DNA from: Hypoxylon rubiginosum
Taxonomy: Eukaryota > Ascomycota > Sordariomycetes > Xylariales > Hypoxylaceae
Length of the DNA: 64,000 nt
Direction of reading: 5' to 3'
NCBI GenBank assembly: GCA_902806565.1
Contig: CADCXA010000016.1
Location: 124,001-188,000 of the forward strand
Shown: in pieces, positions 23,301-35,428 of the stretch
Numbering within the stretch: the first letter of the stretch is position 1
How the letters are laid out: every line of letters begins with the position of its first letter
The notes under the pieces: generated by a model
Seen by the model: only the letters and a program-made list of their open reading frames with translations
Database searches by the model: none
Told to the model about the DNA's origin: nothing
Program-made: the position numbers and the translations under genes

Positions 23301-25627
23301 AGGTAGAAGAACAGACCTTCATGATTCTTGTATTTTTCGAAGAGATCAATGAGATTGGTAGGACCAAGAAGCTCGGAATATTTGGTCGCAACCTGGACAA
23401 CAGACTGTAGGTTTTGGCGGATATTGGCCTTCATCATTGCGTCAAGGCAGTCTAGGGACTGCTCTACCGAAAGCTGGCCAAAGTAGTTGACTAGCCATTC
23501 TGGGTTGAAGTTTGGCAATCCAGGAACACCAACGACGACTCGTTTAATGGCTGCGGGGTCCTCATAGAGCTCCAGTGCCTTTTGGTATAAACCAGTCTGC
23601 TCGCACAATGCTGCAATCCGAGCCTTGTCGAAGTGCGAGAACAAGCTGTTGCCTAGGATTGCATCAGCTACCTGGGGGGCATTCATCAGGTTCATCTCCA
23701 ATAGTCTCGTCTGCAAGTGACCCTGTTCTGGGTTATTGTCCTTCAGCGCCTCAAGCAGAAACGCGGTAGCTTGCTGGATCATGCCTTGCGACTGGAAGAC
23801 GTCGACCACGCGCTCGACATCGATCAGAGAGCCGCCCTGGTGGCTGGCAAGGGAAGTTGCAAACTCCGCACCACGCTCCGGGTTGGTGCGGACAATGTGC
23901 TGCAGTAATGTGATCCAATCCGGTTGATAACCGCTTTGCTCGCAATAGGGTAGGATCTTATCGAACTGACCAAGCTCGGCAAAAGATGCGACCACCTTAT
24001 GCGCAGCATTGGCTTTAAGGTAGACAGCGAGAGCCAGGTTGGTATCTTGTGGACGGATTAGGTCACCAAGCTCTTCGGAGAAGTCTAATTTGCCTTCCTT
24101 CGCCCACTTCTCGAGGAGATGCTTGCGATTCTGAGACAAGACAGGCACAGCAAGTTCCAGAGTCTCAGTTTTGTTCAGCGGAGTAGACTTATCGAGAAGC
24201 ATGCCAAAGTATTGCAGGATATAGGACATCTTGTTCGGTGCTGTCGGCACGTTCTTAAATCTGTTGATCGTTTCCGTCGTTCTCAAGAACCCTCGAGGAG
24301 AGTTGGCAGCGACCTTGGCGGCACCCTCATAATCGCCAGAGTTGAACAACTGCTCGAACTGACGAACATAGAGCTGGTCCGCACCAGGAAGACCGGCCCG
24401 GGAGGCCATCTTAATCGCAATCTCCGTGTTTGCCGGATTCTGGAGGAGATAATCCACCATCGTAGTCTCGTCGACCGACACAAAGAGTACCTGGCCCTTT
24501 CTGTTGATGCCGAGAATACCGGTGGAATCGCCATCGGCACAGGTCGTGAAGATGGTCTCACTCGAAATGCGATTCATGAAGATAGTCGTACCAGTTTCCA
24601 GATCGTAAAGGTGGATGAAGCCATACTTGGTTACCATGTAGACAATACCGTATTTCTGGGAAACCTGCATGGCGACGGGGAAGTCATTCGTAGCTTCGGG
24701 GGGGAAGAATATATCGACAGCCTTCTTTTGAAATGGCCGGTTGCCTTCGGGGTGGTCGATCTCGACGATGTGTAGCTTAGCGCCTGTAGCGGTACGGACG
24801 GCAAAGGAGAAGACTTTTGTATCCGCCGGCTCGCCTTCCAGTCTGAGGGTACCGAATGTAGCTGCGTGGCCTTCGATCGCTTGGCTGATGCCTCTGTCCT
24901 TGGAATACAATTGCAAGCTACCGACGACACGACCAGCTTGCTGCGAGATACCAACCACTGCCATCCATTTGCCATCGCTATTAATCCGATAGTTAATGAT
25001 TTGGCATCCCTAATACAAGAGTTAGCGAGTGAGCTTCAAGCTCGACATATACGAGCGGCAAACAATAGAATTAGACCACATACATTCAGGTTGGCATTGC
25101 GCTTGAAGACCTCGACAGGCGCAGCTTGGGTAGGATCGGATATGTCCCAGTGGAAGACCGACGTCTCTGTGACCAGACCCAAGGTTGTCTCGCTGACCCA
25201 CTTCCAAAAGACAACATCTTCATTCATAGTAGCCGACTTCAACTTTGCTTTCTTCTCCAGGTCGAATATCTGAAGCGTTCGTGATTGGGCTCGGAGGGCG
25301 ATGATCTGCTTGGACCAGTGCATGATGGCACTGTCGGCCTTGATTGGTCGGCGGGTGACATTGTTCCCTTGCTTGAGATCAATGATGATAACTTCGGGTT
25401 GTGCTGACTCGCTCTTCTTTTCTCTTACGCAGATGAAGGCATCGGATTCTAGAGTCTGATGGGACGGAAGTCGGGAGTTAGAAATTAGAAGCCAACCTCC
25501 AAAATAGGAGAAGGTAAGGTTGGTGATAGAAACAGCTTACACAGGAGTTGAATCCAATGGCACTAGCATCAACGCCGACATTGCCGAGCATCAACAGCTC
25601 CTGGAACTTGATGGGTAGCGGCGCCAT
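20359..25627 (-). CDS. clathrin heavy chain
   Basis: Triskelion leg of the clathrin coat used in endocytosis and in trans-Golgi/endosome traffic. Four exons on the minus strand: 25627-25541, 25455-25084, 25009-20774 and 20718-20359, total 1684 aa, matching the ~1650-1700 aa of the family. The N terminus (MAPLPIKFQELLMLGNVGVD) and first ~330 residues are the beta-propeller that binds adaptor peptides. The linker and the seven alpha-helical CHC repeats fill most of exon 3. The C-terminal trimerisation region spans the last intron (EELLRY-FVDIGSRECYVGMLYACYDL), and the protein ends in a Gly/Pro-rich tail (...PTGFGF). Introns are 85, 74 and 55 nt with GTAAG/GTATG donors. No defects were seen. Confidence 0.97.
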
Positions 25628-27510
25628 GATTCAAGATGACATCGGTTGGGCCAAGGTGGTGGAGCGCAAACGCGATATCGAGTGAGCGATTGTTGGAGAC
25701 TGGGCAAGTATCCCAGAGACAGCTGCACCTAGGTCTCGGCCCAAGATGGAGGGTGCCCGATGAATGCGATCGTGTTGGGTGAACCTGTAGAGATGTGTAC
25801 AGGACAGGAAAGGGGTTGCAAAGGTATTAGACGTCGAGTGCTTTTAATTAGCAGAAGCGACCTCCAGGGATCGGATTATGTGGACGAAGGTAGTAAATAG
25901 AGGAAAGAACGCGTATGGACGTTAAATACGACCAAGTTCGGGCAAGCAGGACGATGGTGTAGAGTATTGTACAAAAGGTTGAAAGTTGACGAAGGGTGCA
26001 GGAAATGGTGATGCTAGGTCTCCAGGTAAGAAATTCCAAGAGGAAAGTGGACGTGTGTGTACAAAGTTATGGTATTATGATCCTTTTTCCTTAATTGTTA
26101 CGGGTTACTTGTTCCTAAGGCACCTACTGCTGGGGGGGGTGCAAGCCTGCAAGCTACCTATCGTGCACGGGCCATGCCCAACACAGCTGCCCAGCTAACA
26201 CTGCTACAGGGGATAACGAGCTTACGACCTCTACCCGCCTAATAGTGAAATGTTCATACAGCAAACCTTGGAACTTATGCGTGGAACACTTTCAGATCCT
26301 TTTCATAGCCAAAGTAATCCAGTAAGATATTTTGACGTGTTTCGTTGAAATAAATTATTCCATTTTCTTCAACAGTTATTCAATCAATGTCTCGGTACTA
26401 AAGAGCTCATAGTGCCTGTGGTTAGAGCAACATGTGTATCATTTTACCATTTTACCATTTTCCTTAGATGGTAGCACAAGCATATGAGGTAGGCATCTAA
26501 ATAACGAATGACAACAATTGATTGGCTCATGCAAGTTGGAACTGGAGCCTGTATGTAATACCCGAAACTTTCAAAATATGGAGTCTTAACAGTCCTGACT
26601 AAGGTAGATATTTAGAACAGCTCAGATTGCTATGTAGCAGCAAGCAATACAGCAAAATCTATGATAAACCTGCTGCCTGGATGTATGTAGATTGCCAGAC
26701 ATAGAATGAAGACGGCGACGACTTCTAGACTGGATCTAATACCTACCTCATATAGCGAGTCTCGCAAAATACTTTGATCACCATATAATTGATGAAAGCT
26801 TCCGCAGTTAGGTCCATAAGAGAAATCAATCTCGGAGCCTCCTAACATACCGCACTTCTAGCATCATTGTACAAACCGACCGTCCAGCTTTGAGGGTTCA
26901 TGTCAAGAGCTCTGGAATATCAATTCTAGGCACACATGATCGAGGGTCTAACGATTTAGGTTGGCTCATCATAAAAGCATAGGAAATAAAGCATGTACGT
27001 TCAATCATTGCGATCCTTCTCATAGCCCTCGAAAAGGGAGAGAAGCACCGCACCCAAGATTGTTCGTTGGAAGTTCGTCTCCATTCTGTCCGAGAACTTC
27101 AGTGGTCGTGGGCCACTACAAGAGGATACCTCGCACCAAATATTGTGTCTCGAGAATGTGGTTTTTTGCGTTGTTCATATTGAATGAAGAAGAAAAGAGG
27201 AAGTTTTTCGGCCTACGAATTCTTCTCGAATTTTTCTATGCGGCCAAGCTACTCAGCCACCTCATTTCGCTAGGTGGGGCCACGTGCACGGCCACAAGGC
27301 CACGCGCACAAACTTCCATCCGTTTAACATGGAAGCCCCAGTATTCTAAGCCATTATCCGCATAAGGTACATTATGTAGGTACTGAAGCCTGAAGCTCCG
27401 AACATCGCGACCTTTCCTAGCCTAACCCACATCATTCTTGTTCGTAGTCGAAACGTTGTTCAAATATTCTGTTTAAGCTAAAGCGATTTCGTTGGAAATC
27501 CGAACACAAG
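25628..27510. other. divergent intergenic region clathrin / DUF1640 gene
   Basis: Upstream regions of clathrin (-) and of the DUF1640 gene (+). Frames up to 134 codons occur (26961-27365, +) but have no recognisable domain. Pyrimidine-rich and TAGGTA motifs are present. Both promoters should be here. Confidence 0.5.
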
Positions 27511-28407
27511 ATGGCGGGAGTTACCAGCAGCGCAACCCAAGCATTGCCTAGGTTTCTGCTCCCAAGACTAAGTTGGGCAGGACCTACGGGACCTTCGCAG
27601 CTGTTTCGAGCTTCGACTCTTCCTTTGGAAAACCGACGACGGTCGTGGCCAGGAAATGGAACAGCCTCGTTTCACTCGTATCCAAATCAAGCTCGGCGTT
27701 CATTAAGAAAGACGTCGAAAGGGCCATCTCTATTACTTCGGAATCCGGGCCTGAGAAGGTCATTCCACGCCACAGCACCACGGGGCCGAGATCACCATTT
27801 CGACACTCTAAAGTTCGTCCAGCGGCTTCAGAGCGAGGGCTTCACGGAAGAGCAGTCGGTCGCGATGATGAAGGTGCTCAACGACGTGATCCAGGAGAGG
27901 CAAGCGTTACTTGACACCGTCGGCCGTCCGGCCGCCGCAGTAGTAGTAGCAGCAGCAGCCGCTAACGAGACGCCTAGCATCCAAAACCTGACCCGCACCA
28001 TGGTCCTGCGCGAAGATGCCGCCAAAGCCACCTACACGCAGAAGGTCGACTTCGCCAAGCTGCGCTCCGAGCTCCTCTCCGCCGACAGCACCGAGTCCAA
28101 CACCACGCGCGCCGCCCACGAGCGCCTGACGAACGACATCACCAAGCTGAACAACCGGCTGCGCGACGAGATCGGCCGGACCCAGGCCTCGGTGCGCCTC
28201 GACCTGAACCTGGAAAAGGGGCGCATACGAGAGGAGGCCGTAAGCCAGGAGCTTAAGGTCAAGGAGACGGAGACCAAGATCGAGCAGGAAGTCGCCGCTC
28301 TGAGGGAAAAGTTGGAACAAGTCAAGTTCCAGACTCTTCAGTGGCTGATGGGTGTTTGTACCGGTTTTGCCGCACTGCTACTTGGTGCTTGGAGATTACT
28401 TATGTGA
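27511..28407 (+). CDS. DUF1640 mitochondrial coiled-coil protein (FMP32/CCDC90-like)
   Basis: Single-exon gene of 298 aa. The first ~90 residues are rich in Arg, Ser and Leu with almost no acidic residues, as in a mitochondrial presequence. The conserved core begins at FDTLKFVQRLQSEGFTEEQ (about residue 96) and is followed by a long charged coiled coil (FAKLRSELLSADS, RLTNDITKLNNRLRDEIGR, LKVKETETKIEQEVAALREKLE). A C-terminal membrane segment (LMGVCTGFAALLLGAWRLL) ends the protein. This is the layout of yeast Fmp32 and the MCUR1/CCDC90B family, linked in other organisms to cytochrome oxidase or calcium-uniporter assembly; the exact role here is unknown. The coiled-coil part is much more GC-rich than its surroundings. 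Start chosen at the first ATG of the frame. Confidence 0.9.
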   Translation: MAGVTSSATQALPRFLLPRLSWAGPTGPSQLFRASTLPLENRRRSWPGNGTASFHSYPNQARRSLRKTSKGPSLLLRNPGLRRSFHATAPRGRDHHFDTLKFVQRLQSEGFTEEQSVAMMKVLNDVIQERQALLDTVGRPAAAVVVAAAAANETPSIQNLTRTMVLREDAAKATYTQKVDFAKLRSELLSADSTESNTTRAAHERLTNDITKLNNRLRDEIGRTQASVRLDLNLEKGRIREEAVSQELKVKETETKIEQEVAALREKLEQVKFQTLQWLMGVCTGFAALLLGAWRLLM

Positions 28408-31400
28408 GATTGGGGGAGGATGTTTATTTCCGAAGACGCATAGCAAGAACATAATCTTTTGTTAGACGTAGAAGCCGTTAGTCGCGAGACGAATAGGTCC
28501 ACGGATGGTAAAAAGTAAATCAGGAATAAGGCTGGACAAATGTTATGTACCGGAGACATTTTCTATGCTTATTATCAAGTACTGTTAGCCTTGACACCGT
28601 TGACAGCGGTAAGACCTCGACTCGTGCTTGCGAGATGGAACTACGCTCTTAAGAATCACACAGGAATATATCAAGCTAAGTCCCTAGATTCATTAAGCCA
28701 TTTGATCTCAGTGACTTATGACAATCCCTCCACTCTACGGCGATGTCGTATTAACTATCCGACGATTTGCACTAGACGGGCCATCCCATCAGTGCCACAA
28801 GGATTTCAGAGGCACTTGTGGACAATCAAATTACTGACTCGTATGTCTAGGATCAAAGGCAACACTACTTTCATTTTAGGTCTACTTAATAGACGACTTG
28901 GAGAGTTAGACTCTAATCTGTAAGAGTTCACTATGTGTATATTTCAACCAGGTATGCTTCGGTACCAGTGTATACATGTAGGTAAAGTTGTAGGCTTGGT
29001 CGTATCGTGTTCAAAGATCACAACATAGTCTCCTATAATTCATATGATAAGGTATCTTTGAGCAAGACGTGATACATGTGTTTAGGTAGGTAACTATGAC
29101 TTCTGCTGTCACAAGAATATGTCATTTTCCATAGTGCTGTTGCTTACTTATGTTCACGTATAAGAGCGTCTCGGCTTACATTCATCAATCTGGTGCTCAT
29201 AGGGACTACCTAGAAAATTAAGAGCCGCAATCTACTTGAAACGAGTGCATTTGATGTTAACATGTCGCTCGAGTCGTCTATCCGATTATTCTCTGTTGTT
29301 CGAGTTACTTATTCTGCAGGTATGGAGCAGAGCAGAGTGGCTCTTCTTCATTATTCAATCCACCTCACCTTCATCCTTATTCAATACAAGCCTTATAGGT
29401 TGCAGTTTTTACAGGAATGGGACGGTTTCTTCTCTCGGTTATATTTAACAGGTACCTACATAATTTAGGTGACGTAGAGGTCTCTAGTCTCTAGCCCACA
29501 CTACCCTACCATACTCAAACTCGTAATATACGATGCTTTGGCCGAAGTTTTAATCCTGACTACACGGTCTACGCACTTTGGATATCCAAGGCAGTTCTTA
29601 GAGAATAGTACTATAAGACCGTGAGAGTAAATAATCTCCGCGGTAAATGTGGATGATATTTTGCTCCCTTGTATTTCCATGTAAGTGATGTAGGTACCAC
29701 CAACCATATTAGCCATGTGGAAGGGAGAACGTGTTTGAGTAGTTGTACGTTATACGTTACTACATACCTCTAGGTATGTAGTCAACAATTATTAGCATTG
29801 AGCTTCGTGTATAACTCAAGGCTCAGTCGTATATGAAGTATTCTAAAACGTTCTCAAAAGCCCTATTCATACCGGCGCTTCTCTGATATATGGAACGGTT
29901 GTTATAGATAGCAATGATTGCTTGAAAGACAATGCTTCTCCGGAACCCCCTTTCCCGCTATGGTAGTTTGTTTAAGGTACACCTTACCCCCACCGATTTG
30001 ATGCAAGGCTAACATGGACGTATCTAGATCACCCAGCGTTATCTAGTATGGGGATTGGATGTTGCTCTTACACACCAAATGATAGACTTAAAGGAAGTAG
30101 TCTCTAAGTTTCTTAACATTAAATTGAAATTACCTAGGTAGACATGATCGTTCATATCTATCAGCGACTAACATAGTAACGCAATGTGTATATCTTAGGT
30201 ACCTAGGTATACAGATGTTTATTGGGGATATCTTGGTTGGATACCTAAGGGTCACTGGTAAGCATGTCGGTATTCTAGCAGCCTAGCTTGTATGTGGAAT
30301 GCCTCCCGATCTTGACTGATCTTGGACTATACCATCCAAGACTGGCACCCTTCTTTGAACATGTGATCACCGTCGATAGCCTATTCTTAACAATGGCTAA
30401 GCAGATAGACGAATCGATAGAACATGCTGGGGGTCTATCGTCACGTATGTACAGGTAGCATGTGTTCAGGGGCAACACACGACTCGTCGTTCTTGGATCT
30501 CACGGAGGGGTCTTAATAGATATTGAGGCCTACAAGGTCTGAGGCAATGCCAACACGATCACAAGGTACGACGTATGAACCCCCGTCCTATCCCTGGCGA
30601 TATCCCATGCCAAGCTTTTATCCGGGAATGCTTGAAATGTGGGGTGATGCTGTGTTACGACGGACGGACCGGAGTAGATAGGGTACGTATCGGGATACGT
30701 AGAGTGAGATAGCCTCATTGACACGTGTGGCGCGTTCCATTTTCCCTCTGATCCTCGTGGATTTATTCTGGATCCCATTTTTTTGCCATCTCCTAGAGGC
30801 CGAGGAGACGAGGTAGATCTACGGAAGTATCTAGGTATGTATCTACATATGTATCTGCATATGTATCTATATATGTATTGGACATATATCTCCCTAAGCT
30901 AATGAGAGTTGAAGATTACTGCGTCTAAGCAGCTGCATGTAGTCAAGTGCGTTCTGCAAGTGATGCAAGATGCTGCTCAGCCTCGCCGAGGGTTCGTCAT
31001 CTTGTCTTGTTGTACCTACTTTAGCCTCTTTAGGGTTTGCTGGACAATGTCACCAAGAGTGGTGTCTACGATAGCCGGCTGGTTGTGCTGGCAGGCTGGA
31101 GCCGAACAATCTCAGCGGGCAGGCGGGCAGGTGGGCTACCTCAAAAAGTAACCTCCATAATTGGAAGAGGCTTAGCTAATTATAGCGGGAGCCCGGCAGC
31201 TTGGAGATGTAGGGTGTAGGGTGTAGGGCGTAGAATGTAAACCGTAGGGTGTTGCAATCGGGTAGTTCCAGGGGGGGTGTCATGATCCCTCTTGCCGTTT
31301 TGCCTTCATATTTTCTTGCCTTCTTGCCCTCTTGCCCTCTCGTCTTTTCGTCATTTATTAGAAAGTGGCAGATATGGCAGGTGGGATGCAGTTCCCATTC

Positions 31401-32364
31401 GCAGGTATGTGCTGGGCGCTATGGGTTGTCAGACGACCGCATTTCAATAGTTGAAACCCCCAATGTTCGGGTATTGAATGTATCGTATACCCCGAGCCTT
31501 AGGTAACCTTAGGTAACGTCTAGGTACATATTATTGTTTTAGTACAAACGTAGATACTTGCTCTGTTCGTAATGTACCAAATAACGTTTATTCCCACCCC
31601 GCAGTCTGGCTTTCCCATCTTTGCGAAAACCCGTCTTTATTTTTTAATTCCTTCCGTCTGTCGAACCACCATACCTATCGATTAGATACATCCTTGAGAT
31701 CTACTACGATACGCCAAATTGGAACAAACGCCCAGACCCAGACTTAAACGTCCTAAACTCCAAGTCTACAGGTCGTGCTTTTGTACATCCAATCTACTCG
31801 ATCTTTCGCGGTCGTATTGTCTCTTTGACTATCTCTAGGTACTGACTCTTTTTTACCCAAGAGTTTTCTTTTTGTCAATACGGCTTGCATCTTTTACACA
31901 CATTCCATACCTACAGACTCTCTTGTTCCATACGATTTTCCCACTACCCAAACGCTTGGTTCTCGGCTGTCGTCATTTAATTTAGTAGCGAGTCGAACCT
32001 TACCTGCTACTCTACAATACAGCCTAAGCGATTCATTCGCAAGCGTTTTACCGGAGAACTTGAGTGTGCGACTAGAAGGCGTCGAGACATACATACCCAG
32101 CACCGTCGTCGATCGAACGTCCCTTACTTAGGAACGGTAAAACATCTCGCTACGAGTACTGATCATCGATTTGCGACTTAAACACCCGACCACCTCGATC
32201 ACCTCGATCACATCCGAACCCGAATCGACGACATTAACCACACATACCTTCGTCCACCCTTTACATTATCTCTAACAACGATCGAGATATCGACAATCTT
32301 GGGTATTGCGGAGGAAAACATCATCCGATCTTCTTAACCAGCCTCATCACGACCAATCTTCAAG
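28408..32364. other. 4.0 kb gene-poor region
   Basis: Only short frames without family resemblance. The DNA is relatively AT-rich with many TAGGTA, CCTAGGTA and ATGTATCTA motifs (for example 30131-30141, 30194-30210 and 30833-30890). The right end, from about 31580, is pyrimidine-rich and probably holds the promoter and leader of the protease gene at 32365. A degenerate TGTAGGG repeat lies at 31209-31229. Confidence 0.5.
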
Positions 32365-33353
32365 ATGACACTGCGTGAGAAGCTCAACCGTCGCCTGAAC
32401 AACAGTGTGAGCCCTCAGCGTCGCAGGAACTTGTCTCGAAGGTTGCGCTCAAGAAAAGAACAGATGTCGCCATCGCCGTTGCCCACGCAGCCTTACCTGT
32501 CTTGTAAGGCACCCAATCCTTTCTGTCTCCTCGTTTGTGCGCTTGCTGACCAAAAATCTTCCTTAGACCATGACATACTCTGTATGCACTACCTCATATG
32601 TTAGAGCTTGTCGCAGGACTGACTCGTAATATCTAGTGACCTGGGAGGATATCAAGGCCCTCAGGGATGATTGGCTTACGGACTCTGTATGTTCTTGTTT
32701 GGGGGACTAAAACATTGAATCTCTGCTAATACGAGAATCCTGTATAGAACATCACCTTCTGGGAGGAGTTCTTGGAGAGAGAGGTGCTTACCAAGTACCC
32801 CCAAGCGAAGATCAGTCTGCTTCGACCGTCAATGGCCTTTCTTCTTATGAAGAACAAGGACACTGAGCAGGTTCGCTCGGTGTTGCCTGACTTTCGAGAC
32901 ATCACACACATCTTCCTGCCGATCAATGACGCCATCAACGTTAGTCAACCGGAAGGTGGAAGCCATTGGTCGCTACTCCTCGTGAGCATCATTGACGGCG
33001 TCGCATTCCATTACGATTCGCTCAATGGTGCGAACAACAAGGAAGCCTGGGAATCTTCTAAGCGACTCGCCAGTGTCCTGGGCAAGCAGTTGCGATTCCA
33101 CTATCTGCCAGACTCCCCCCAACAGGAGAACTCCAGCGATTGCGGCGTTTTCGTCTGCATCACCATGCGACACCTACTGGTGAAGCGCCTTCTCGCTGTC
33201 AACGCCGGCCAAAAGATATCTATGAGCATGGCTGGCAAGGCTATCGATAGTGCCGGTGCCCGAAAAGAAATGCTCAAGATAATCGAGAGCCTCCGCAAGG
33301 AAGGGGAGAGACGCCGCCTGACTCCCAGCAACACCCCTCCTCGCATCGAATGA
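32365..33353 (+). CDS. NEDD8-specific Ulp1-family protease (DEN1/SENP8-like)
   Basis: Cysteine protease of peptidase family C48; the DEN1/SENP8/Nep1 branch processes NEDD8 and removes it from substrates. Four exons: 32365-32503, 32567-32581, 32637-32686 and 32748-33353, giving 269 aa. The 15-nt second exon restores YLSYHDILLTWEDIKALRDDWL, the N-terminal substrate-binding segment of this branch. The catalytic set is present: His141 in GGSHWSLLL, Asp158 in FHYDSLNG, an oxyanion Gln near 194 and Cys200 in SSDCGVFV. The first ~40 residues are Arg-rich and poorly conserved. The gene is convergent with SLX9. Assignment to DEN1 rather than a SUMO protease rests on small size and the local sequence. 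Confidence 0.9.
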
Positions 33354-34201
33354 AGATTCTACTAGGGTTTTTGCGGAATTTTCAACCTCTGCCCTTCTTG
33401 CATCTTGGTCCCGGCTGGAACACTTGGTTCTTACGGCCGTGGAATATATACCCACTGAGACAGCACAGAATTAGGCCTACCTAGTATTGTCACGGTCGGC
33501 ATTTTACGAATCACGAGGATTGGAAAACACGGAATTGACGAATTAAGGGATACCAATTTTTTTCACACGGAACAGAGCATCCATGAGCTGGCTAAACTAC
33601 TCTGGTATTTACGGACTTCACTCCCCCCCTGGAGACTAGCAAGATGATGCTGATGAGGAAGAAGTCAATTGTTGAGATGTCGATTTCATCTTCGAGGAGA
33701 GAAGATTGCCAGGTAGCTACGAAGCTACCTGTAATTAATGTACATCTAAGAATCCCTCACTAGCACAGAGGCGATATGAACCAGGCCAGAGACATTTTTT
33801 GTCTAATGTCAGTACCCACGAAACACTTTTGTTACCATTGTCAGCGTTTTTGTATTTTTGAAATTCTAGCACTGCAATCTCATGGTTTTTTTCCATGCCA
33901 TGAACTCGTCTCACCTCTAGAGTGGTTTATCGAGGTCGATAAAAATTAGTCTTGCTACTACCTAATAACTATCTACATAGCCTCTCGTCTCGTAGTCATT
34001 GGAAGGAGCACAAGGTCATATAGACGTGCTGTAGGTCGGCTAGCGTAGGCTCTTCTATAGAACTGCCGAGTCTCCAAGAAAATAATGAGTAAAATGTACT
34101 TTTTTGGTATAAATGTAGGAATTCTTACCTGATTCTAATGAGGCTCTTTTTGTCGAACACAATTCTTGGTGATGGTTTCTTGTTATTCGCGTGTAACGCC
34201 T
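33354..34201. other. convergent spacer, protease / SLX9
   Basis: The 3' sides of two convergent genes. AT-rich with poly-T stretches; no coding frame or RNA gene recognised. Confidence 0.5.
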
Positions 34202-34914
34202 TCATTTACCGTCCTGCTTCCCGACAAAAGCCGGGTTCTTCTCCATCGTCGCCGAGATGAAGCCTCTCAGCGCCGCCCACCGGTTCGTCGTCGACAACGT
34301 CGGACCGGGTACCGGCGCCTGCGCTTCCGCCTGATCTTCCACAGCCCCGTCCTCGTCGACATCCATCGTCTTATCCTGCTGCCGCCGCTGCTGCTGCTGT
34401 TCGGGCACGGCGTTCAACCTCGCGAGGCTGACGCCGAAACGTTCGACCTCGCCCTTGACGAGGCGCTCCTTCTTCTTGAGGGCGCCGGGCCGGCTCTTGA
34501 GGCTCTTGTGGCGGACCTTCCCCTCGCGCATCTGCCGCAGGCCCTCCTCGGTCTCGCCGTCGGCCAGCAGGTCGGGAAGGGCCGCGGCTAGGGAATCGAG
34601 GTTCGTGATCAGCTTCTTGCTGGGCCGTCGCCGCTTCAGCGTTTTCTTGCTGTTGGCCTTCTCGATCCGGGATATGAAGGAGGCGTGCTTTACTGTGCGC
34701 TTGTCCCGCTTCGTGTTGGCGAACGAGTCGCTCGTCGAGGCTGCGTCGGGACGGGGCGCCTTGCGTGGCGCGTAGGGTTCTGGGCCTGACTTTGCGGCTA
34801 GCTTCGCGCGCAGCGAGCGCCGCTTCGTGGGGACGACTGGTGCCTATGTGGTTTGAGAGATTAGCACGGCGTGGCATGGTATGCAGGAGGTAGGCAGGTC
34901 TGGGAACGAACCAT
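34202..34914 (-). CDS. SLX9: ribosome biogenesis protein SLX9
   Basis: Nucleolar factor of small-subunit pre-ribosome processing and export (Slx9/FAM207 family). Two exons on the minus strand: 34914-34912, which is the ATG alone, and 34843-34202, total 214 aa. The 68-nt intron uses donor GTTCGT and acceptor CATAG and restores M-APVVPTKRRSLRAKLAAK. Supporting motifs are KRDKRTVKHASFISRIEKANSKK, a Lys/Arg-rich middle (RRRPSKKLITNLDSLAAALPDLL), KSRPGALKKKERLVKGEVERFG and the C-terminal NRWAALRGFISATMEKNPAFV, all characteristic of fungal SLX9. Another frame at 34371-34877 on the same strand is Arg/Ala-rich and is a GC-driven shadow. The single-codon first exon parallels RPL11. Confidence 0.88.
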
Positions 34915-35428
34915 GTTGAAGGTTGCCTATGGTCTCAACACTGGCAAGAATGCAGTGAGATGTTATAGATACTTGTAAAGGCAAGCCAATCGAACATTGA
35001 AGGTAGAGGGGTTGCTCGTTAAAGATTCAAAAATGGTGTAAAAGGTGATGGAAATTTTAGTGGGCTCATTACGTAACTGGGACACCTTGTTGGCCTCAGT
35101 GTCGTTATCACAATCGCATTCACATGCATTCGTCGTCAAGTCTCCTCAGGTATTTTGTTATATATCTCCCATGGAATGTCTGTTCGAGTTCTCACAAAAA
35201 TGTGATTTGAATGTTGTAATGCAATCCGGGTTAATTCCAATGACTACACCGTCAAATCACCTAACCCCTGAATCCCCCCTAAACGCCATGCCTACACATT
35301 TTCATAACCCACTCCGCTGAGGATCTGAAAGTTTTTAAGGGTAAGTCTTCGGTTTCCCTAGTACATATCCAGTGATACCAGCACGCGATGCCCTAGGCCG
35401 AACGATGCAATTATTAATACACGTAATT
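34915..35428. promoter_or_regulatory. SLX9 upstream region
   Basis: 514 nt between the SLX9 start and the end of the sugar symporter gene, both on the minus strand. It must hold the SLX9 promoter and the symporter 3' UTR. The 91-codon plus-strand frame at 35045 is unlikely to be a gene. Confidence 0.45.

Noticed and set aside
31980..32010. Possible tRNA T-arm (GGTTCGACTCG on the minus strand)
   Set aside because: No matching acceptor, D-arm or anticodon stem could be found at the right distance.
34371..34877. 168-codon minus-strand frame starting MPRRANLS
   Set aside because: Its first part comes from the SLX9 intron and the rest is an out-of-frame Arg/Pro shadow of SLX9 exon 2.
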